Positions 47,836 through 60,400 of a stretch of DNA of 64,000 nucleotides are shown piece after piece (the stretch's first letter is position 1; every line of letters starts with the position of its first letter). The translations under genes were made by a program, and so were the position numbers. The DNA is from Promerops cafer. Lineage: Eukaryota; Chordata; Aves; Passeriformes; Nectariniidae. The notes below the pieces were generated by a model. The model ran no database searches. It saw nothing but the letters and a program-made list of their open reading frames with translations, and was not told where the DNA came from. The stretch lies in assembly GCA_013398275.1 (NCBI GenBank), contig VZSE01009986.1, positions 1,214,794 through 1,278,793 of the forward strand, given 5' to 3'.

Positions 47836-48636
47836 CAAACCCTCTGTTAAATGGAAAGCCTGAACCTTCAGAGATTTCACATGTGGTTGCCATTAGCAGG
47901 TCATGATTTACAGATTATATTAAGAGCTACAGAGGTTGAGTTTTTCCAGTTCTACTTTCTCTAAAAGTGAATTGGTGTATAAGAAATGCTTGTTTTCTCT
48001 TAAAAGAAAAAAAAAAAAGAATTAAAGCTTTATACTAGCACAGAATTTCTGCAGAACAGAGTATAAGAGATCAATGGGAGGTTTTGTATGGGCAGCACAA
48101 AAGCAGGAACGTATCCACACCATATGGGACACTTGGAAACAAATCTGAGCATGGTATATCTTCAAAATAGCAGAATACAGGCCAGATCAGGGGGGAAACC
48201 TTTCCATTTGGGCTGGCAACTTGAGCTTTGCTGGAAAAGGCTTTGGAATGTCAGTTCATTTGCTCCCAGGAACCTGCACTCGATCTCAGCAGCTGCTCAC
48301 CGGGAGGGCTGGGCGAGGAGCGGCTCCCTCCCGGCCACTTCCAGCTGCTCCCGCGGCTCAGGCTGTCGCCCCGCAGCCAGGCAAGCAAGGAACAGGCCTT
48401 CCCTCCCAAGGCACAGAAAGCCAAGGGCTTGGACACCTCAGTGGTCCCTGCATGGAACCTCTCCCAGCCCAGCTGGGTGACCAGGACTGCAGGCTTCACA
48501 AGGGTGCAGGCGCTTGTTCTGCCCGTACAGGGACTGCAGAATCCATAAAATAAGAAAAGACCCAAAGCACATGCCAGGGAATTTTGTCTTGGGCGGCTCT
48601 AGAGTGACAGCACCATCACCGTGGCATCTTCAGCGT

Positions 48637-48725
48637 CTAATGGCTGCAATCAACATTCATTGCTGTCGGTGGGTTTTCATTTCTATCAACTCACTGATCA
48701 ATGAATGCAAACTGCGGACCAGCCA
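48637..48725 (+). ncRNA. MIR181B2: microRNA hairpin miR-181b-2
   Basis: The 5p arm at 48652-48674 contains AACATTCATTGCTGTCGG followed by TGGGT, identical to mature miR-181b-5p. The 3p arm at 48690-48709 is CTCACTGATCAATGAATGCA, identical to the mammalian miR-181b-2-3p I remember. The basal stem TGGCTGCA (from 48641) opposite TGCAAACTGCGGACCA is conserved with the human precursor. Only the terminal loop (TTTTCATTTCTATCAA) differs noticeably. It lies about 0.9 kb downstream of miR-181a-2 on the same strand and is presumably cut from the same primary transcript. Confidence 0.97.
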
Positions 48726-49768
48726 GCCAAGGAGCACCCACTCAGCTGGCCAGGGTGGCCTGTCGGGCAAGAAAATCGACACTTTTGCCAAAGAAATGCT
48801 GTATCCAAGTTCTGCCTCCCAAAACTGTGTAAGGCTGTGTCACTGTCCCACCAGAGTAGTTCAGGACACATCATCCAGCTCCTTCATGAGCAAATCTGAG
48901 TGCTACTTAAGAAATGCACAGGGATTTTTAAAGGAGCAGAACAGTTGAGGAGCTAGTTCAGTTTAATTAAAAGTGACACCCAGTTGGTAAATCTATCAGT
49001 AAAGCATAAACCTACAGCTTTACCAGGTTATAGGAAATTAAACTTCCTCCTGAGCGAGCCAAGCTGTGGAACAGCACTGGTCCTACAAAGTGACCAGTGG
49101 TAGATGAAAAGGGACTGAAATGTGGGGCTTTGGACTGACAGGGATGAGAATGGGAGGAAGCAAAGCAGAAAATAGTGAATTTAAGGTACTGCTGCAGAGA
49201 ACATTCTTCAGGGCTGTGGTGGGCAGGGCCAGCTTTAGTTATACTGGAAAGGTGAGGAGCTGGAGCTGACTGCCTGGGGCAGGCAGGGAGGAGCAGACAC
49301 AGCTCTGCATGACAGACACAACTGACACTGCCCTGAGACACAAGAGCAGCCTCTCAAGCTGCCCTCCAAGTATTTCTACATGACTGGCATGACATACTTG
49401 CTCCCAGAAATGCCCCTGTCTGCACACTGCGATGCCGTAAAGGAAGGAGGCTCCTGTGGTGCCCCCCACGCCACTCAGACCAGGGATGGTGGATCTCCCT
49501 CTGCTCACCAGTGGTGCCAGTCAATTCCCTGGGCAGTAAAGGGTCCAAGCACTTCTCCTTTGCCCTGTTTGCTCTTCCAGTTGCTCACAGGATTATCCTG
49601 AAGGAGCCTGCTCAGACACACTGTGCTGCTGTCCCACAGGAACCGTGTCCCTCTGTACAGCTCAAGTCAGAACAACTCACCAAGGACTTCTAAACTCCAG
49701 TTTGGTGAATATTCAAAATATATCTGCTTGCTCTGTTAAAAGACTTAAACTTGTTCAATTTTACACAG

Positions 49769-49917
49769 GAACAGCTCCACCAAGTTCAACAGCTACACAC
49801 TAAACAGACTGAACTTCGCAAAAGTGGGATTTTAGGAAAAATCTCCCCTCTCCCTGAGTCTGATAGCAGAGAGCCCTGTTCAGTCACCCACAGGGAGCAC
49901 TTCCACCGACAGCCCGG
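49769..49917 (+). ncRNA. MIR181A2HG: Predicted downstream exon of miR-181 host transcript (149 nt)
   Basis: On the plus strand an acceptor TTCAATTTTACACAG precedes 149 nt ending CGACAGCCCG before a donor reading GGTAAGTG. The segment has stops in the frames inspected, so it looks non-coding. If used, both miR-181 hairpins sit in the single intron between 47345 and 49768. Assignment rests on splice signals and position. Confidence 0.4.
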
Positions 49918-52275
49918 GTAAGTGTGGTGGTTTGGAACAGGGAATTTACCACAGCAGTGTAATGGTGAACAGCCCAAAAGCATGCCTGCCAAATTGTTTT
50001 AACATGAAAACAAGACAAATGAGTCATTTTTGATGCAGTTTGACATTCTGCCTTTGAAATCTCAAATTTTGCAGCATGCTTGGCAGACTCATTCGGAAGT
50101 GAGAGTGCACAATTTGGATTTTTTCCAGAGACATCTTACATTATGTACAAGAAAGCACTTTTGTATTATTTTAAACAGACATTTCAGCCAACTGGTTTTC
50201 CTCATGCATACCTGCATGAAAGTAGAAAATACAGAAGTCCTGACAGAGGTGTTCATCTTTACTGCAAGGACACGTGAAAATAATTCACTGCAATTACTCT
50301 AAGACATTTCAGACAAACAGGGAAAATTACAGTAAAGGGGCCATTACCCAGTTTGCCAACGCACAACAAGCCAAAGGCTTGAGCAGACATTCCATACCTC
50401 TCAAATGCTCTGGATGCACAAATAAGCTTAAAATTTGGGTTCCTACTTGGCTGTAAAAAATCCTCCAGATTTTTTTCTCTTTTTTTTGCTTTAATTTTGG
50501 TAAGGAGACAGCAAGGGAAAAAACAAAGGAAAGACAGGTTAGCAGGCATGTTGAGAATGTTTTAAAATCCATGCTTGGGAAGCCTTAGATGTTTGTGTCA
50601 GCAACTGTTTGCTGCCTGCCACAGCCACCACCCCGCAGATCTGCCTGCCCCGGGGCACATCAGGGTGACACCGACCACCAACACATTCAGTGCTGCCACT
50701 ACAGCCGTGGGACAGCTGGGGCTGGAGAGGTTTGGGACCTGCCCAGCAGGATTGCCAGGGCTCATCCATCCACACCAGAGGCCAGCGAGGGCTGGGTCAT
50801 CATTGTGACTGGCCAGAGTGGCCACCAGCACTGACCGGCTGATCGAGAGACAGGAAGACATCAAAAGAACTCGAGGAGCTTGGTTTATTGAGTTTATCAA
50901 AAGTTTATATATGTATTTCTTCATAGGGAACAGACAAGCACTTTTCAGTTTAGCAAAAGATAACAGACATGAAAGTTGTAGCTGGACAAATGCACACTGG
51001 CAATAACAGTTATTTAAGGGGGAAAGAGGGTCAGTCAGTCAGCTCACCTTGGACATCCCTGCCCTTTTTTTGCAGATACATTCTGCTGGGAGAATACTAT
51101 GGAAAATTTATGTTTTAACACCTGTCAATCACAAGAGTAAATATGAACTCTGTCAGGCCACAAAGGTTCAACAGAATATTAGCCAATATATCATCATGAA
51201 CTATACATGTTTCTAGATGACAAATTATTCTATGTATGCATGTGAAATTACCTGTTTCCATATAGAAGTGATAAACTCCATGAAAACCTAGCTAGATAGC
51301 TACAGGCAGATTAAGATGTTTTCTTAATCAACAGGCAAATTACTGCACACATGTTCACAACTCAGAGCCTACCATGCATGCATCCACAGGGCTGTTCTCA
51401 TTATAAAGGAAGGGACCAGATTTTCACTCCCATCATACAGGAACCACAGTTCTCCAATAAAAGTAAGTGCAAGTCCACCAGCACAAAGGCATGTGGAAAG
51501 GACCACATCCTGGCTCTGGGAGGCTTTTAGCAGTTGTGAACATCTGAGCCTTACATTTGAAATGAGCTGTCAGTTAAAAGTCTGTCACATTTGAAAAATC
51601 CACGGAGTTCCCAAACAATGAGATGAAAAGTTGCTGTGAATGAGGGGTTCTCAGCCCTGTTAAGGACACGGTTTCCCAGTCCCACCAGTCTGACAAGGGC
51701 CTGTTGCCACCTAGTGGATTCCCATCGACTGGGCCCTCTGCACAGCAAATGCCACTAGATGGAGTGTTAAGAAGGAATTCTGAATTCCTGCTTTTTTAGA
51801 TGTCCAGCAGCTCAGGTTTTCAAAGTCTCAAAAAGTTACACGCCCAGAATTACCCTGAAATTGAAGAGGATTTCACCAACTGCTCTCAGTTTCATGAGAA
51901 ATTCCAGGCTATAGATTTTCAAGTGTAATAATGAAACACTACAGAAAAATACTCCCATGTCAACGTAATTTACATCACCTCAGGGGTTTCTATCATGCAT
52001 GCAGGCATATCCTTCACTGAGATATCTCTGGTGGCAACAGATCTTACACAGCCTGCATTCTGCTGGCATAAATAGTGATGTACAGACCTGGTCTGTGCTA
52101 CTTCTGTGAGAAATACCTCATCAGCTCTCAGCTATGGGAATCCCCACTTCCATAAATAAGCATCAGCTGTAAAACTTCTCCAAGTGTCTACCATGGAGTA
52201 TCAATTCACATCTCTGGATTATCTCAGGCAGAGAAATTCTACCTCGTCACACATGGCAAGAAAAGGGGTACTTAC

Positions 52276-52329
52276 TGCCCATGGAGTTCATAGGGAGGAC
52301 AGGAGAGGAGGAACTCATCTGCTCCACAT
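52276..52329 (-). CDS. NR6A1: Probable NR6A1 N-terminal (cassette) exon, 54 nt
   Basis: On the minus strand a strong pyrimidine tract ending CCCATTAGCTACAG precedes an open 54-nt segment ending CATGGGCA before a consensus donor GTAAGT. It reads VEQMSSSSPVLPMNSMG, with split codons at both ends (phase 1 in, phase 1 out). Joined to the DBD exon it gives MNSMGNERVDQRTC with no frame break. As I remember it, the mammalian exon at this place is also about 54 nt but encodes a different peptide (FCQDELAELDPGTISVS), so this would be an alternative or lineage-divergent exon. The serine/proline-rich composition suits the A/B region. Evidence is splice-site quality, phase and position only; I do not recognise the peptide from a database entry. 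The alternative is a chance exon-like segment or an exon of another minus-strand transcript. Confidence 0.55.
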
Positions 52330-55300
52330 CTGTAGCTAATGGGAAAGTGAAAATGAGAAAGATGTGATGTGCATGTTACTGAGAAGGTTTTACTTTGAAA
52401 ACTTTCATTTAAACTGAAATTGAATACGCATGTCTTCAATCACCTGAGGAAGCTGCTTTGAGAAGTAGGTAATTTTAACAGCATCAGCTTCCCCCTTTCA
52501 AGGTATTTCTATCATACACATTATCTATAGATCTACTTTTCTCAGCAGTCATATTAGTAACTTGTGATGGTTTGAGAATATCAATTCAGAGCAACCTCCA
52601 GCACAAAGAAAGTCTAAATTACACCAGGTTTAAACTGTATGCAGAGCATTACTGTGGAATGAAAGGACATGATGATCTCCCATCTGTGTCCAGTGAACCT
52701 TCAAAAGATGCCTGATCAGAAGACAGATCCTCTTCCAAAGGCTGGCAAGCTGCTGGAATTTGATCTGGAGCACCATCAGAAACAAGTGTCTTTAAGCACA
52801 AGACACTCCAAAGCTTTATTTTCTAACAGCTGAAAGAAGAAACAGAACTTCCTGCCTGTGTCTGCCAATGAAAACCCTCAAAGTCAGAACACGATCAAAA
52901 CCAAATGCCAGACTGCCCTCTGTGTTTTGGAAAGGATCCACCTTTCCAGGACCCAAACCAGGAGAAAACCATCTTGCACTAACAGGGTCAGTTTTAACCC
53001 AGGATTAGGTAAAGCCAAGATGCATTCTTTGGACTTGATCTCTCTCAGAAGACCACAGCCCCTCAGCACATCACCACCAACACCCAAGTGGAGGCATTCA
53101 GTCTCCATCCCCATTATTTTGATGCTGGTAGGTCCCACGTAATTATATACTCTGTAACTCTTGTTTAGCTCTAAGACCCAATAAATGCACACTACAAGTT
53201 TACATTCCTAACCACAGAACACAGCCAGGCTTTGCTGCCAGCCCAAATCCTGCCTTCCACATTCTTGCAATTCCCATTTCTCGGGCAGCAGGCAGTTCCC
53301 TGAGGACCACTGTTTACACTGAAAGTGCAAAGTTCTGCTCTAATTAGGCAAACCACAAACAAAAGTAAACACTTCAGCAGACCATTTTTACAGAACGTGA
53401 GAGCAGACACTGCACCACACTGACTAAATCCTGCTGCCATACTTTCATACCACTCCGAGCCTCCTCGGTGTAGCTACTCAAAGCAGCAGCTTTAGTTCAT
53501 CATGTTAAACACCAGCCATAGCTGAGAAAAGTAACAAACACAATTACAGATTTATTCAGCAATGCCCTGGCTTGTTCCTGTCCTATTCCCCACTGAATTA
53601 CCAAGGCATTTACTGCCTAGAACATTAATTTATCATTTTGCTTGGCTCTTGCACCAGTGCTCAGAAAGCTGCATGTGACACGCTGACCACAGACCTCCCA
53701 GCAGGCTCTGGATTACACTGCACAGGTCTCTGATGTGCTCAGAGAAGAAAAACTATTTTGCATCTTCCTATTTTCCACCTTAACACTATAGTCTCCCTAA
53801 TGTATGAACTAGCAAGCCATATACTATACAGGTTTTGTAAATAAAAAAAAAGACTCTTCATATGTAGTACAGCCACTTCAGGTTCCTGGAAAGAGTTTTG
53901 TCCTTTTGCCTATTGAAAGCTACATATGCTTTCACATACATCCAAAACAAGCCAAACAAAAGTGCAGGTTGAAGTTACTCTGACTCTTTTGAGAGTGGTG
54001 CAGAGTCAGCACTGAGCACAACTGGGCTTTCAGGAAGGCTGAGGGACCAGCTCAGCAGATGGTCACTCCGAGGTTACCTGCTGCTCTGGCACAGAGGTCA
54101 CTGCCCAGCACTGGCCAGATGGCACAGGGCAGGCACTTGAGAAGCTGCTGTGAGAGCAACAGGCACTTAGGGCAGTAAGCTACACCTGCCAACATCTGGA
54201 ATAGTTTATCAAGTATCATTCAAAGAGCAACTAAATAATGCATGTGCCTTCTGAAGAGAGGTTTCTGAGTGGAAGTGTTTAGAGAGAGGCAGCGGAAATT
54301 CTCTTAAGTCCTGAAATTTTAAATTGTTCACTGTAATGCCACGTTACAGGCTGCAAACAACAAAGTGTAACTATTTCCCAGCCATAATTGGATATTTCAG
54401 CTCATGCTTGACATTATGTGTTTTAATGACTATTTGTAATACGTTCACCAATGCAGACACCATGCTCAAAGCACACAGCTGCTCAAGTTTTAGGTCAGAA
54501 TTCCCTCAATGTCCTGCCCTGTGCTGCCAGGAATGGGGCGATCCCACGGCCCGTGCAGGAACATGGCACAGCTGTGGCATCCAAGAGCACCAATACATCA
54601 GCATTTCTGGCCTTGTGCTACTACTGGCAGATGGTATTTATAACATATTAATCTCAAAATCACACTTTGATTTTTTTCTAAGTACGTAGAAGCACAACTG
54701 CTTATTCTACACTTGGACTTGAAGAGAAGGATTTAAAATTTTTTCTCTGTGTAAAAACACAGCTGTTTATGAAACATGGCAATGCTGGTTTGCTCTCCTA
54801 TCCATAACCCCCCACCCTTCCCTCCAGCCCTTTTTATCTTCGTAATTATATATAATCCATTAAATTCCTAAAAACAATTTATCTAAGGGAGAGGAGATAT
54901 GCACTAACAACCAGACTAAGATTTTGGAAAGTGGTTTGCTCTAAAAGATGAAAAGGACAGAAGTCTGCTCAGCTATGAAGAGCGGCTGCTGCCAATACAA
55001 GTATTTACCTCCTGACCTCTCTTCTGCCCACTCAGTGAACAGTGCCAATTGTTTTCCTGTATTATATACTGTTTACAAGCCCTGAGTGGCATGAAAGGAA
55101 TTAATAATTCAGCTCATGGAGCTTATGACCTTTATTGGGGTACCCCCATTTGCTGAGCAGGAATCAGAGCAAAAAGCTCCCTTGAAGCCACAGGGTTTCT
55201 TTTAAGAGTTTTTCACTTTACAGCCTAATTGGCCACCATAACATAAATCAATTATTTGTCCTGTTTTAAGCAACAATGCTACCTATTCTCAACCCCTTGA

Positions 55301-55889
55301 TTTCTAACTTCCCCTGTATCAAACCAGGCCTTGTTCTTTGGCTTTTACAACGCTCTGGTAAACACACTAGCAAGGCCAGAGTGGAGAGCTTTGCAGGATC
55401 AGGAACATTTGGGAACACCAGCAAAAAGAGATTATGCTATTTTGAATTCCTCTTGACCTTTGCCTGCCCTTGCCCCTGTTTATGCTAATTGAAGGGTTAT
55501 ATGGGCTACTCCTAGAAATGAACTTAGCCTGAACCTGTGACACAGCATTGGACTTTGAAGATGAGTTGTGGTACCCCCTGCCCACTATGGAGGAGCTCAG
55601 CAGGTAACCCACAGAACCCTGAGCACTGCAGGGATTCCCGAGGTGGGAACGAGCAGAACCTGCTGCCTCAGGGGGTCCCATCATGCTCCCCCTCCCGAGG
55701 ATCCATCACACACACGGATCCGTGTGGCACAGCCCAGTGCTGCTTGTGGGGATGCAGGGACAGGATGTTCCAGAGGTGACTGCCGTGTCCCACAGAAGGC
55801 ACCAAGTGCTTCTGTTAAGGTTCTGCCCAACCTCGTGGCCATGAGGTGTCACAAGCCCAGCCTGACTCAGTTGTGAGGTTCTCCAGGGC

Positions 55890-56512
55890 CCCGGGCCCTC
55901 TCTGCTGAGCTGCTCCCCAGCCTGCACCATTCCATGGGGTTATCCAGCTGCAGGACTTGATGTTTGTGTCTGTTTAACTTTGAAGTTTCAATCAACCTTT
56001 TCCATCAGATTATTGAGGTCCTTCTGAACAGCAGCTGTGCCCTCCAGAGTATCAACCTGGTGTCATCTGCAAGCCTGAGGAGTTTGCCCATCCCACCATC
56101 CACACGGGTGATAAAATTGCTCAATAGTATTGGCCCCAACACTGACTCCCAAGGACAATCACAGCCACCAGTCAGTGCTTGAACTCGACTGCCACCCTTT
56201 GAACAAAACAGCCCAGGTTTTCACCCAAACTGCCTGCAAGGGTGACACGGGAGACTGCATCAGAAGCCTTGCCTCATGCTAAGGTGAATGACAAAATTAC
56301 TCTCTCCTCATCTGTGGATCCAGTCATTTCATCACAGAAGGAATGAGGTTGGTCAGGCATGATCTCTCCCCTTGGTAAACCCACAGCGAATGTTCCCAAT
56401 TACCTTCCTGTCCTTCAGGTGCCTGGAAATGCCTTTTGGGAGGATTTGCTCCATACCCTTCCCACTGAGGGACTGAGACAAGGCTGACCAGCCCGCAGCT
56501 CCCCAGAGCAGC
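55890..56512 (-). mobile_element. CR1 LINE reverse-transcriptase fragment, antisense and decayed
   Basis: Read on the minus strand this stretch shows CR1 ORF2 landmarks: a segment translating as LADDT (the catalytic ADD), then VDTLEGTAAVQKDL after a frame shift. The plus-strand text GTGTCATCTGCAAGCCTGAG, GGAGACTGCATCAGAAGCCT, CCCCTTGGTAAACCCACAGC and CCTGTCCTTCAGGTGCCTGG is the complement of conserved RT-coding blocks. Frameshifts and stops abound, so it is a dead copy. No LTRs are seen. Confidence 0.85.
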
Positions 56513-57409
56513 TACTACTCAGCAGAGCTGAGTTAAAGGTGATTCGTTATCCCTTATCAGCTAAATTTTACTATACAGAGACATTCCTCCCCTTTCCCCT
56601 ACATTGGGTAGAGCTTGTCTCACCTCAGCGCTGAAAACACACACTGTTTGCAGAGAGGAGTGGGAAATAAGGTCATCTCGTGAGAAATATTTTTACTTAT
56701 TTTCATTTACATGGAAAACAATCCCAGTTCCTGCTTACAGGAAACAAAACTGAAAGGAAACCTACACAGAGCTGAATCTTCCATGTACCTGCACTGTATT
56801 CCTCAATACACTCTCTACAAACATTGTTATTTTAAATGCCTGTTTACATTCCAGTAAAATTCTGTCAGCATGGTATCTGATTTATTGCTGCCATCAAAAG
56901 TCACAGGATTCCTGACGTGCCTCCTGAGGCACAAAAATCAAAGCAGAAGGGAGATGCATGTTGCTGTGGTATCAGCATTACCACATACCTTATGGGCTGG
57001 GTTTCCAGAAGCCTCTGTGATTTCTGGGACAGAGCACAGTGCACTTCTGGGAAGCTGGTGCTTCCCAGAGAGGTTCAGCAGGCTCTGCTCCTGAAAAATG
57101 GGGTGGTGTGGAGGAAGTGGCCTCAGAGCCAGCTCATGGTAACAGCAAGACTCAGGGCAGCTCTCACCAGCTCATTCCTCTAACGGGGACTCATACACAT
57201 CTGGCATCTTATTTTAGACTTTTAGGCTACCAAAAGGGAAAACACAGTCAAGCACCAACGCTTTTTAGAAAAATTATGATGATGAAGGAGAAAGCCTGTC
57301 CTAAAAGAAGGTGACCATGTCTCTGTTTCACACGCAGTGCCTCTCAGCACGCAGCACCCCAGCCCACAAGCACACTGTCCCTGGGCATGAGATTTTGCAT
57401 CTCTTTTAC

Positions 57410-57465
57410 CTGGAGGACGTTTTGGTTTCTTAGGATATTGCCTTCCAGGCAAGCCCAGCCTACTA
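57410..57465 (-). other. Weak candidate NR6A1 upstream exon, 56 nt
   Basis: A minus-strand segment lies between an acceptor CAATATTGCAG and a donor CCTCCAG before GTAAAA. In the frame ending in phase 1 it reads SRLGLPGRQYPKKPKRPP. That would join the phase-1 exon at 52276-52329, or the DBD exon directly, in frame. The peptide is basic and proline-rich and I do not recognise it. The pyrimidine tract is modest and the donor is not ideal, so this could easily be chance. Confidence 0.2.
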
Positions 57466-60400
57466 CTGCAATATTGAAAGATCAATTGCATAATCAGTCT
57501 GTAAATCTGGGAAAATTCTTTATTGACTTTTTGATCACTGATAAAGTGTTGGCCAGCACAAGGCATACCACTTTAGCAAAATCCATCTAGAGTCCACTAG
57601 AATTACCTACGTTTAAAAAACCAGAACTGACTGATATTATACAAGAGATGCTATTTTTTGAAGAGTTAACATCAGCGCAGATCAATACTGATCTCCTGAT
57701 AAATAAAAGCATGTTATAATATACAGAATATGGCAGAAATCATGCTGCAAATCAGTTCCCAGAGGCAAGCTGTTCTAGAGCCCAGCAGTGCAGCAGGTCA
57801 GAACCAGCCCTGTACCTGGAGGCCTGTCAGGGTGGGGACAGAGATGGTGAGGCTCTCTCCACCTGGAAGTGGCTGCAGCTCGTGCTGATGGCTGCAGTAA
57901 CTGACCAGTCCTGGAGACTTCAGGTTTTCCTTCCATTATTGATCCGGGCATCTTGCTCATGAAATTCAGAGATCAGAGCCCCAGCGAGCACTTCCCTCTC
58001 ACCCCACCAGCACCCCAGGTTTTGTGGGAGTGAAAGGCTCACATTAAGCATTTGGCCTCCCAGGGACGGGGATTACAAACGGGCAGGAATCAAGGGAAAT
58101 TTGATTCTTTCTCCCCACCTACCTCTCTGCCTACTGATCTTCCATGTTTGCAAACCGTATTAGCTCCTGCTGCTTGCAATTCCAGGAACACTTCCCTTTC
58201 TCTTTGGGGCTCATTCCAGCCACATCTGCCTATTGCTATAATCTCATTTTGCAGGATGCCACATCCCTTAGCAGCTTTTAATTGTGGTAAAACATCTAAG
58301 TATCTTAAAAAGCACATCAGAAACTGTCTGACAGACAGAAAAATGCTGTTCAGAATAGAAACATCCTTCCTGACACGTGGATATTTGTCTCCACTTGTAC
58401 TAAAAAATTACCTTAAATGCAGAAAAATATCTACATTTTTAAAGAGAAGGCTCCTAATCTTTTCAATGAGAAATTAATTTTGGATTGAATTTAGTATACA
58501 CTGCTACTCTGAAGAACAATCTGAACCTTGACTGACTTTTAATCTAACTTAAATAATACAGCAGTTCATGTTTTGCTGATTTCCATGAAAAGACAGTGCA
58601 CAGTTTTGCCTTTTTTAAAATATATGTTGGAAGACATATGATTAAAATAATTTAAAATAATTGTTACATACATTGCTACAGGAAATCTATTTGTATTCTT
58701 TCTTTTGGTGCTCTACAGATGGTTGTGTTCTGCTTGGGCAGTGGTGGGTGAGGCTGGACCCCCTGCACCCCACCCAGCCACGCCTGAAACATCTCACTCT
58801 GCTCAGGAAAAATCATCCCAGCGTGATCCAGTCTGCTGGGCTGAAGGAGATGAGAAAGGCTGTGGCACTGCCATTTATTTTGCCATGATTATGGCATTTC
58901 TTATGTAGCAACTATTGCAGAAGTTTTCCTAGGGAAAAAAAAAGCTATAAACAGGTCTCTTGTTCCAATTTATAGCATCTTACTAGAATATTTTGTAGTA
59001 TTTCTTATTTGAACTCTTACTTGAATTCAAATAATCCCTATCCTACAATAAAATATTCTACAGATGTTGACAACTGCAGTTCACTTATTATTGGGCAATC
59101 TATATATACTTCTTCTAGCATAACCCAAAGATAGAAAAAGAGGTCAAACATCCAGAGGTGCATTTCTTCCCCAGTATGAGTCTGCAATAGAAGCTGTTTC
59201 AAACTTATGTTGTTTCATGAAAAAAGAGCAAACTTTTAAATTCTGATCCTCTAGATAAAAACATGTTGCTGCTGGACCTGCCACTTCAGAACATGGAGGT
59301 TTGGGAACAGGAAACAAACCCTTCACCTACCAGCTACAGAAAAGAGGTATATTTAAAAAAAAATCTCAGAAGAAAACAACTCAGCATTACTGAAAACAAA
59401 ACCTTGAGTGCAGGCTGGAGCTGGCAATGCAACACAGCCTGTGGTGTGCACAGACTGTCCTTTACAAAGGCGAGTGCCTTGCACAGAGGGTGTAAGTTAC
59501 CACTTGTGAGTAAGGACCAACACAGCCCTTTCCTTCTGTCCACATGAAGGAACATTTCTGGCAGGGCTGGCCATCCCTGTTTCCCACATTGTGTGATTGA
59601 TTACACTCTCCCCCTTAGAAGAGTTGATTGGTTTCCTGGTGCCAGGAAAATGATTGATGAATATTTCAGGCCATGGGCCTCTCTTCCTGCTGGGTGTCCT
59701 TTTCACATGTCTCCAATGGGCCTGGGGATTTTTTTCAAGACTAGGAAGTGTCATTTTTATGGATATCATCCTGTGACAGGGACAGTTCTCTGAGCAGAGG
59801 CCTTATGTAAATCCAAGTGAAATACTAAAGGTCAGCTCAAGTGTTGAGGTGATGGACCCAACTGGCAGTGCCAGGTAAGCAGGAAAACAGAACCTGGCCA
59901 AGAAAAGCTTCACAAAGCAGCAGCAAAGCAGGAGGCACTGAGCAGCCACACCCAGAGCTTGGTACAGCAGCAAACTGGTACCCAACACTGGCACCTTTCC
60001 TCAGCTCCCTTCAATTTTGTACAACACCATGAGTACAGTAAATTTGCAGGTAAGAATAGCCCCTGCTTGTGAGCCACAGAAAGGGCTTTTCCTTAGCACT
60101 GTTGATAAAACAGGCAGAGGAAAGAGAGTCTCCTGGCAAAAGCACTCTCAAGACATCTGAAACAACATATTTAGGAATAATTCCTTGTAAGTATTGCCAA
60201 ACAACATAAAGCTACAGCTGTGAGACTGAATGAAGAGATTTTTGGAGGACAAGCGGGTGTTTGACAGAACTTTCAGAGACTCAGAGTTCTTTTGCAGATT
60301 TTTACTACGACCACGACAGATATCATTCAATCCCTTGGCTTCAGGATGTGAGGGCTCTGCAGCAATTCCTGCAGGTAAACCCTGGGCTGCCCAGCAGCAC

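Larger units (their letters stand above)
47345..49768 (+). other. Host-transcript intron holding both miR-181 hairpins
   Basis: Apart from the two hairpins this interval has no recognised gene. A GC-richer stretch at about 48.27-48.50 kb has long but unconserved-looking ORFs in several frames. On the minus strand it is part of the large NR6A1 5' intron. Confidence 0.5.
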
